From positions 5,814,563-5,878,562 of the forward strand of contig JAJEKV010000020.1 of the NCBI GenBank assembly GCA_021234155.1: DNA of 64,000 bases. The letters run 5' to 3'. Both the position numbers and the translations under genes were made by a program. Below, one piece after another: positions 58,555-64,000 of the stretch. Under the pieces are notes generated by a model. That model was not told the origin of the DNA and searched no databases. It saw only the letters and a list, made by a program, of their open reading frames with translations. How positions within the stretch are numbered: position 1 is the stretch's first letter; every line of letters starts with the position of its first letter. This DNA comes from Isoetes taiwanensis (Eukaryota > Streptophyta > Lycopodiopsida > Isoetales > Isoetaceae).

Positions 58555-59251
58555 TCTGCAGGTTAATATTCTGGTGCACAGATTTCATCCAGAGGTATCT
58601 GCACTTTGTCCCTTATGTGCACAGAGGGACGAGACAATTGAGCATTGTTTCCTGTGTAGACATGTCAGACATGCTTGGCTATGGCTTCAAGGCCTCTTCC
58701 ATTGCAATTCGAATAGCCAGCAGGTGTTATTAGCAGTCTATCCAAGTAGTTGGGATAATTTGGCAAAAAGGGCATTTCATTTGGCTTCTGCATGGATCAT
58801 TTGGTCCGTTTGGAAAAGAAGGAATCTTTTCATATTCAAAGGTCTTACTTGTTCAGATGCACAGATCCTTCTTGATGCCCAACAACGAATTGTCAAAGCA
58901 TTCAGGTGCTCATCAATTGCTAATGAGGTGAAGAGCCGTATTTGGGAGCATTATCTTCAGATTCATACTTACTTATGAGTTTTTGTTTGCTCTTCATATT
59001 GTTTAGATGTTGTATTTGAGTGGGGTGGTTTTGCTCTGGTGGACATTCTCCACGCTGAGTTTTTAGTCCCCATTGTACTTTGTAACTTTCTCTGAATAAC
59101 AAAGGCTCAAGTCCTTCAAAAAAAAAAAACCACAAATATTTAACTTATGCTAATGGATACATCTATGGGTTTATCAAAATATAATGATAGCCATAATGTT
59201 TTGATGTTCTTCAAATAACAAAAATGGCACCATGACAAATTGCATGTGGTT

Positions 59252-60163
59252 TAAGGTTGATGCGGCAATCACTTCTGCAGTGCCTCCCCTTTCACAAGAC
59301 ATCTATCAAACCTAGTCTCCCATGGGCCTTATTGTACCCGCTGCGTCCATATCCAAATGTTTCCCCATTTCTTAAAGGTCTGCTTGCTTCCTGGGATGCA
59401 CTTAGATCTTTATTCCATATTAATCCCCAAGCTTGTGTTAAGACATAAAAGTTTGTTTCTTCCACGTACAGGCTGCTTTTGGATTGTGAGCCTCTCCCCC
59501 CATCCCAGCACTGGCATCTTCAGGTTCCTCAACCACAGTGGAAAAGTGTTTGGATGTGGACATGGGATAAATTGCTCCACCTTAAAGTGTCAGCGCCGCG
59601 ATGGCAAATTCTCCATAGATGTGTTCGAGTGAATGTCTTGGTTCACAAGATGAACCCTAGAGTCTCAGATCGTTGCTCTCTCTGTGGCCAACGTGTTGAA
59701 ACTATTGAACACTGCTTCTTCTTATGCGATCATCTACGGCTTGCTTGGGCGTGGTTGTTCACTCTTTTCAACGTGTCTCTCACTAGCTAGGAGATCTTAC
59801 TTGCACTTTATTCCCCTATTTGGCTGAACTTGCGTAGGCGGGCATTTCATCTTGCGTCTAGTTGGATTTTGTGGTCTATCTGGCAGAGGCGACGATTGTG
59901 TATTTTCCAAGGTGCACACATCTCTGATCAACAGCTTCTTCATTGTGCTCAGCAGAAGATCACTAAAGCTTATTGTTGCTCATCTCTAGCTGATGATAAA
60001 AAAGAGATAATTTGGCGGATGTATTTACGGTGTTCTTCTTATGTATAGATGGGTGTTTGTGCCTAGTTGGGTCAGCGTATCCGCTAGTTTTATTCCTGTC
60101 TGTGCACTGTGGATTGCGCCTTCAATGAAAAGAGTCTCACGTCCTTTAAAAAAAAAATAAAAG
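59252..60163 (+). mobile_element. LINE-C, 5'-truncated LINE with 12-bp target duplication
   Basis: TTGCATGTGGTT lies at 59240-59251 and 60164-60175. The element ends in an A-rich tail at about 60147-60161. Only the last ~260 codons of ORF2 remain, closely related to LINE-B. This is typical target-primed insertion with 5' truncation. Confidence 0.9.
59270..60048 (+). pseudogene. LINE-C ORF2 C-terminal fragment (zf-RVT)
   Basis: Reads SLPWALLYPLRPYPNVSPFL, WKSVWMWTWDKLLHLKVSAP and VNVLVHKMNPRVSDRCSLCG, then ETIEHCFFLC...H, the zinc-binding RT tail, and RRRAFHLASSWILWSIW. Stops occur near 59447 and 59787, and the fragment ends at TAG 60046-60048. It corresponds to about 57570-58978 of LINE-B. 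Confidence 0.8.
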
Positions 60164-60341
60164 TTGCATGTGGTTAGATCTAATAGAACAATTTCAAACA
60201 TAGCGATACAAACAAAAGGATAATATGCTTGCTTTTGTCGTAAAGTTGGTGGGGAGAGAATTATGGCGATGGGGTGGGTACAATTTGGGTGTGTTACAAA
60301 TTGTCCCATAAGCTATAGCTTTTCGTGGATGTTAAAATACC

Positions 60342-60419
60342 ACCTACCTACCTACCTCCCTACCTGCCTGCCTGCCTGCCTGCCTGCCTACCTACCTACC
60401 TACCTACCTACCTATCTAC

Positions 60420-60457
<38 letters not shown>

Positions 60458-60462
60458 CTCTA
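60342..60462 (+). repeat. Compound tetranucleotide microsatellite (CTAC/CTGC/CTAT)
   Basis: Runs of CCTA, CCTG, CCTA and then TCTA units, about 120 bp. Open frames made of Tyr-Leu-Pro or Ile-Tyr-Leu repeats here are not genes. Confidence 0.9.
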
Positions 60463-60670
60463 CAAAAGAATAAAAAATGTGCTAATGCATTGGAAATTTT
60501 CCATCGAAATATACTTCATGAAGGTTATTCCTTTTTGAATATTTTTAGTTTTTGGATGATACTGAAGAAATAATCCAAAAACAGAGCATTTTGAGATATA
60601 ATATACTTAAAATATGATCAAATACCAAAGATGAAACGGAGGCAGAACATATTTAAGCGTGGAATATGAA

Positions 60671-61845
60671 ATATGTAGCATAATAACAGGGGGTTTTCTT
60701 TGTATTTTTATACGCTTTTCACTAAGGTTTTCCTATGATTTCGTGATGTATTCAAATGGATGTACTAATGCGTACATCTAGAGTGCACCATTTCTGAGCC
60801 ATTGATTTTAGCCTTTTTTTTTCCAATGGTCAACAACCAATGGCTCACAACAAAAGCCCTTTTTTTGTGCGTGTGGTGCATAATGGTCAACAACCAATGG
60901 CTCACAACAAAAGCTTTTTTTTTTTGTGTGTGGTGCATAATAGTCAACAACCAATGGCTCACAACAAAAGCCCTCTTTTTGTGTGTGTGGTGCATAATGG
61001 GCACATGAAGGGCGCATGTAGTGCAGTTTCCCCACCGGCAACACATTTCTTATCATAACTTTTGATCCAGAGCTCTGTTTGAGATGATTTTTATTGCGTT
61101 GGAAAGCTCTCTCCGAGATCTTTTTGATAGTGTATGATATGGATATGTTTGGTTAAGTTATCTATGCTAAAACAACAATTTTCCGGCCGGGTTTGGTAGG
61201 CTTTTACATCCTACCGGTGATTAATCTGAGGATTGCGCTTATTGGATATTGTTTTATGGCTCATTCGAATGAAGCCACGCAAAAATTACCATGCATTTTT
61301 AGATTTTGAGGCTTCTAGATCCTTGTGCTAACAAGCGAAAAAGTTTCCCACTTTGGTTTCTCACCACAAGAATCCATGGAGGCCAAAGGTTCTTTGTTAA
61401 ATTCGGTTGAAAAAATGTGTGTGTATGGGTGTTGCAAACTTTATGACTTTCGAGAATAATGGGATCAATCTCCTCTATCTTTATGGTAACTTTTACTTAT
61501 GTTCTATTTGTTTTATTGTGATGAAATTCAAAAAAAAGCTGTGTGATGAAAGCCTCAAATGAATTCTAGTTTTTTTCCGGTTTGAATTCTAAAATTTTTG
61601 TCTCACCGTGGGGAGGGGGTCTGTGATATCCTTAAGGCCCAGAAGGGCCAAAATTTTTTTTTGCAACACAACCCATTAACATCCAACATATAAAAATTAA
61701 ACCCCCAACACATAACAACCATTGACATTAACAACCAACACATAACTACCATTGACATTAATTAACACAACCATTGGGTCCAACACATTTAAATTAAAAT
61801 CCCCCTTAAACCCCCTTTGGTTTGGGTGCATATTCACACGGGGGG
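60671..61845 (-). repeat. Right arm of long inverted repeat
   Basis: Reverse complement of 7036-8046 (60671-61705) and of 977-1109 (61706-61845). The outer end reads GGGTGCATATTCACACGGGG. A few gaps of 10-30 bp separate the arms. Non-coding. Confidence 0.85.
60825..60999 (+). repeat. Three copies of a 57-bp tandem unit in the right arm
   Basis: Units start AATGGTCAACAACCAATGGC at 60825, 60882 and 60939, each followed by TCACAACAAAAGC, a T-run and GTGTGGTGCATA. The left arm has two units (7789-7899). Confidence 0.85.
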
Positions 61846-62022
61846 TGACTCCGGGCAGCGAGAGCTGTTGGATAGGCATATTCACCCCTTATTCCTTAAT
61901 CTACACCGTACGTAAAGTTCCTCGTTTGTGGGGTATGCAAGTACAAAATTTGCTATACTGTATAACAAGATTCGCAAAATACTATAAGATTTCAAGCAGA
62001 ATACTATATAGTGTTGATTTCA
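61770..62022 (+). repeat. Partial copy of the foldback element
   Basis: Matches 680-930 in the same orientation, about 95 percent by eye, from ACCATTGGGTCC to GTGTTGATTTC. The second arm is absent. Confidence 0.8.
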
Positions 62023-62849
62023 TACATAGAGTAAGTTTCGCAGAACAAATTTAAGCATGGAATATGAAATATAGAGTAAGTTTGATATCTAGAGAGCCAA
62101 TCGCCTGTAAGCTGCACTGCTTTATTATCTCCTTTAGATGCAGCCAAGACATGCCTAGAGCTGCATAATCATCTAAAATAGACGTGCCACCCCTTTGCGC
62201 TCTAACTTTAATGGATATTTTATCTTTGTTGTCCTTGCAGCTTGAAAGCCCTTGTCTCAAATCAAAATATGAGCTCAACGAAGAACTCATCGGAGGTCTA
62301 AATTGGCAGATCATCGATTCAATCAAAGACATTTCAATCCAATCAAATCTTCAACAAATCTAAACTTTCAAACCTTCAAAATCTTGCCTTATTCTGAGTC
62401 AAATGCACCAGCTTCTTTAAGAGAAGATACGAAGGGCTATTACTGGATTTCCTAGTAGTAATGGTTCCCATAGCTTCTTAGTCTTCGTGGACGTTAAAAA
62501 TTCTATTCTATTCTCCTGTTTCTGGTTTCTATGGCGAGATGGCCCCCTAACGCGGACTCATGCTGATCAAGGGCGACCCAGGCACCCATTCACATCACGT
62601 AACGCTAAATGATTTACCCATCTAATTCGTCCAATTGATACATTTGATGGTACAAATCAGAATATTCTTCCAGCGCACCCAGCAAGGGTTTGCCCTTTGG
62701 GCAACCCAAAAATCCCTAAGATAATGTGGGTTATGAATATATAAAGTATCGTGCTTTCAAGACACGCAAATGTAAAAACATTTTCATCAACAAAACAAAA
62801 ATGAGAATATGAGGCATTAATTTATGTACATGCAAATAGTTTGATGCTC
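62023..62849. other. Non-coding DNA, no gene recognised
   Basis: Only short open frames without family features. AATATGAAATATAGAGTAAG at about 62061-62080 resembles DNA near 60660. Confidence 0.55.
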
Positions 62850-62985
62850 AAACAGTGAATATGTAGCATTATAACAGGGGGTTTTTTTGTGATTTTATAC
62901 GCTTTTTGGCATGGTTTTCATATGATTTCATGGGTATATTGCATGAGGCATACTAATCAGTATATCTAGAGTGCACTCCGCATTT
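62850..62985 (+). repeat. Diverged third copy of the inverted-repeat inner end
   Basis: GAATATGTAGCATTATAACAG...TTTATACGCTTTT...TTTCATATGATTTCATG...TATCTAGAGTGCACT parallels 60664-60788 in the same orientation, with substitutions. It suggests that the repeat family was present here before, or decayed after, the larger element. Confidence 0.65.
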
Positions 62986-63269
62986 TATTGTCTAAATTCC
63001 ATATCACCAATGGTTTACCCCCATACCCTCCACAAATAAATAAAAAAAAAAAACCAATGGCATGCAGGGCTCGAGAACCTGTACTTTAGGTTTAGGGTTG
63101 TGTTTTCGACTTCTTTTACTTCTCTGAATCTTCAAAGAGGAAGGAACAAGTCTGTCCTTTGATTTCGAAGCAGCAGAAGCTCCGAGGTGAATCCGACTTT
63201 TACTACTCCTTTGATTCTTCAGTATTTTGCCAGAAAGGTTAGCTTTAAGGGCTTTTTTTTTTCCCACAG

Positions 63270-63908
63270 TGTTCCTCCCTTGTGTATGGCATCAGGGCAA
63301 CAATATGCAGCATTCACGGTGCAAAACCGGCAACAGATGGCTGCAAAATCTGGTGGATATATGGAGACAATTCGGTGCCAGTTTATAAACTGGAAACCGG
63401 CGTGGCCATAGCCGTCCCTCTCTGCTCACACCCTAACTTCGTTGTTTGTCCAACCTCTATTCGCCCATTGCCTTGCCTTTCAGCGAATGGCAAAATTTGC
63501 ATCTTGCAAATTAGCTCCTCATGTCGGCGAGTTAGGACAGTTCCATGCCGGGCTTCTTTCAGTGCAGGTAGCTCTGGAGGGTTGACACCAGAATTGAAAC
63601 AATCACTTGATAAATTTGTGAGGGAGCACAAGATAGTACTCTTCATGAAGGGGACTAAGGTGTTCCCTCAATGTGGCTTCTCAAACACTGTAAATCAGAT
63701 ACTCAACAGCTTAAATGTGCCATATGAGACTGTAAACATTCTAGAAGATGATGGGCTGCGTCAAGGCTTGAAGGAGTACTCAAACTGGCCAACATTTCCA
63801 CAACTGTACATCGATGGGGAGTTTTATGGCAGGTGTGATATTGCATTACGAGCATATCAAAGTGGAGAGCCGAAAAGAGGCAAAGAGAGAAGGCTATGTG
63901 CTCCCCGA
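63270..63908 (+). CDS. Chloroplast-type CGFS monothiol glutaredoxin (GRXS14-like), partial
   Basis: A class II glutaredoxin that binds a [2Fe-2S] cluster with glutathione, expected in the plastid. The core reads LTPELKQSLDKFVREHKIVL, FMKGTKVFPQCGFSN (active-site CGFS at about 63672-63683), NWPTFPQLYIDGEFYGRCDI. The usual GGCDI glutathione motif reads GRCDI here. Upstream, an open Ser/Arg-rich stretch (SSSCRRVRTVPCRASFSAGS) looks like a transit peptide. The frame is open from an acceptor-like TTTCCCACAG (63260-63269), so the start codon probably lies in an earlier exon. I see no in-frame ATG. Near 63870 the frame continuing to GERR differs from one giving EKAMCS, the usual C-terminus, so a frameshift or a donor (CGA|GTAAGT at 63909) is possible. 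Confidence 0.8.
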
Positions 63909-64000
63909 GTAAGTACAGATCTACAACTATTTAAATATGCATTACACCGTAGCCAAGCATTTAGTTGGTGGTTAAACCACAAATTCATTGCCCGCAGATT

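Larger units (their letters stand above)
55223..58978 (+). pseudogene. LINE-B ORF2 remainder: endonuclease, RT, zf-RVT
   Basis: The endonuclease continues with TFTHADRFERCTLGCFEIQT, (L)LVGDFNMVELEVDRCGRG near 55320-55365, and SDHNPQYY near 55583. RT motifs follow at 56326-56900: ISLIPKCKKPSSISDWRPIT, FLPRRCILNNVAA, YLKLNFANAYDSVDWAFL and GRGIRQGCPLASLLF. The expected YADD block is missing; in its place a 49-bp tandem duplication leads straight to QKCTALWALDS and KLLGIPVGV. The C-terminal zinc segment CPLCAQRDETIEHCFLC lies near 58606-58657. Stops and frame changes are scattered, so it is inactive. Confidence 0.85.
55219..59129 (+). mobile_element. LINE-B, 3' part with poly(A) tail
   Basis: Continuation of LINE-B from 16174: endonuclease C-terminus, RT, zinc tail, a 3' UTR and an A-run at 59118-59129. 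It is interrupted by a MITE at 58154-58554. Confidence 0.9.

Noticed and set aside
60263-60573. Open frames with Tyr-Leu-Pro and Tyr-Leu-Ser repeats
   Set aside because: Products of the compound tetranucleotide microsatellite.
60825-60999. Regular repeats that could suggest a CRISPR array
   Set aside because: Three adjacent tandem units without unique spacers in a plant genome; a plain tandem repeat.
1-64000. tRNA, rRNA or other structured RNA genes
   Set aside because: I saw no cloverleaf with box A/B motifs or rRNA signature on either strand; a tRNA scan would be needed to exclude them fully.

Overview
This is nuclear DNA of a land plant. The evidence is a CGFS monothiol glutaredoxin of the chloroplast GRXS14 type at the right edge, plant-style LINEs with a DUF4283 ORF1, a Ty3/Gypsy chromovirus primed by tRNA-iMet, and GT-AG introns. 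I cannot name the species. The window is almost entirely nested transposons; the glutaredoxin is the only clear host gene.

Layout. 1-8046: a foldback element, a decayed LINE (LINE-A, 1110-7035) and the left arm of a long inverted repeat. 8047-13673: AT-rich DNA without genes, holding a Tourist-like MITE (9498-10236) and short tandem repeats. 13674-59129: a second LINE (LINE-B), split in its endonuclease by a DNA transposon at 16175-55218. That transposon has 20-bp-plus terminal inverted repeats and a 4-bp target duplication (AGTC), and removing it restores the LINE frame. It carries a spliced gene ending in a RING-like finger, an FCP1/NIF-type HAD protein, a Ulp1-like protease and, on the minus strand, a probable transposase. 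A chromovirus with 1.65-kb LTRs and target duplication GGGTG sits inside the RING gene. 59252-60163: a 5'-truncated LINE (LINE-C). 60671-62022: the right arm of the long inverted repeat. 63270-64000: the glutaredoxin.

A block of about 17.4 kb (14138-31569) is repeated head to tail (31570-48863). It runs from LINE-B ORF1 through the transposon's left part and the whole chromovirus to the middle of the RING exon, so most features there appear twice. The two copies share every insertion junction. They differ mainly at CAG/CTG (CHG) sites, with many one- or two-base gaps. This looks like methylation-linked base-calling error, and the duplication may be an assembly artefact. With one block removed, the transposon would be about 21.6 kb with the chromovirus and about 8.3 kb without it.

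The most unusual content is the transposon's four-gene cargo (transposase, Ulp1, HAD/FCP1-like, RING) and the chromovirus's two extra GC-rich modules between primer site and gag, each behind its own TATA box and a pair of palindromic repeats. All mobile-element genes here contain stops or frameshifts, so they are annotated as pseudogenes or fragments.
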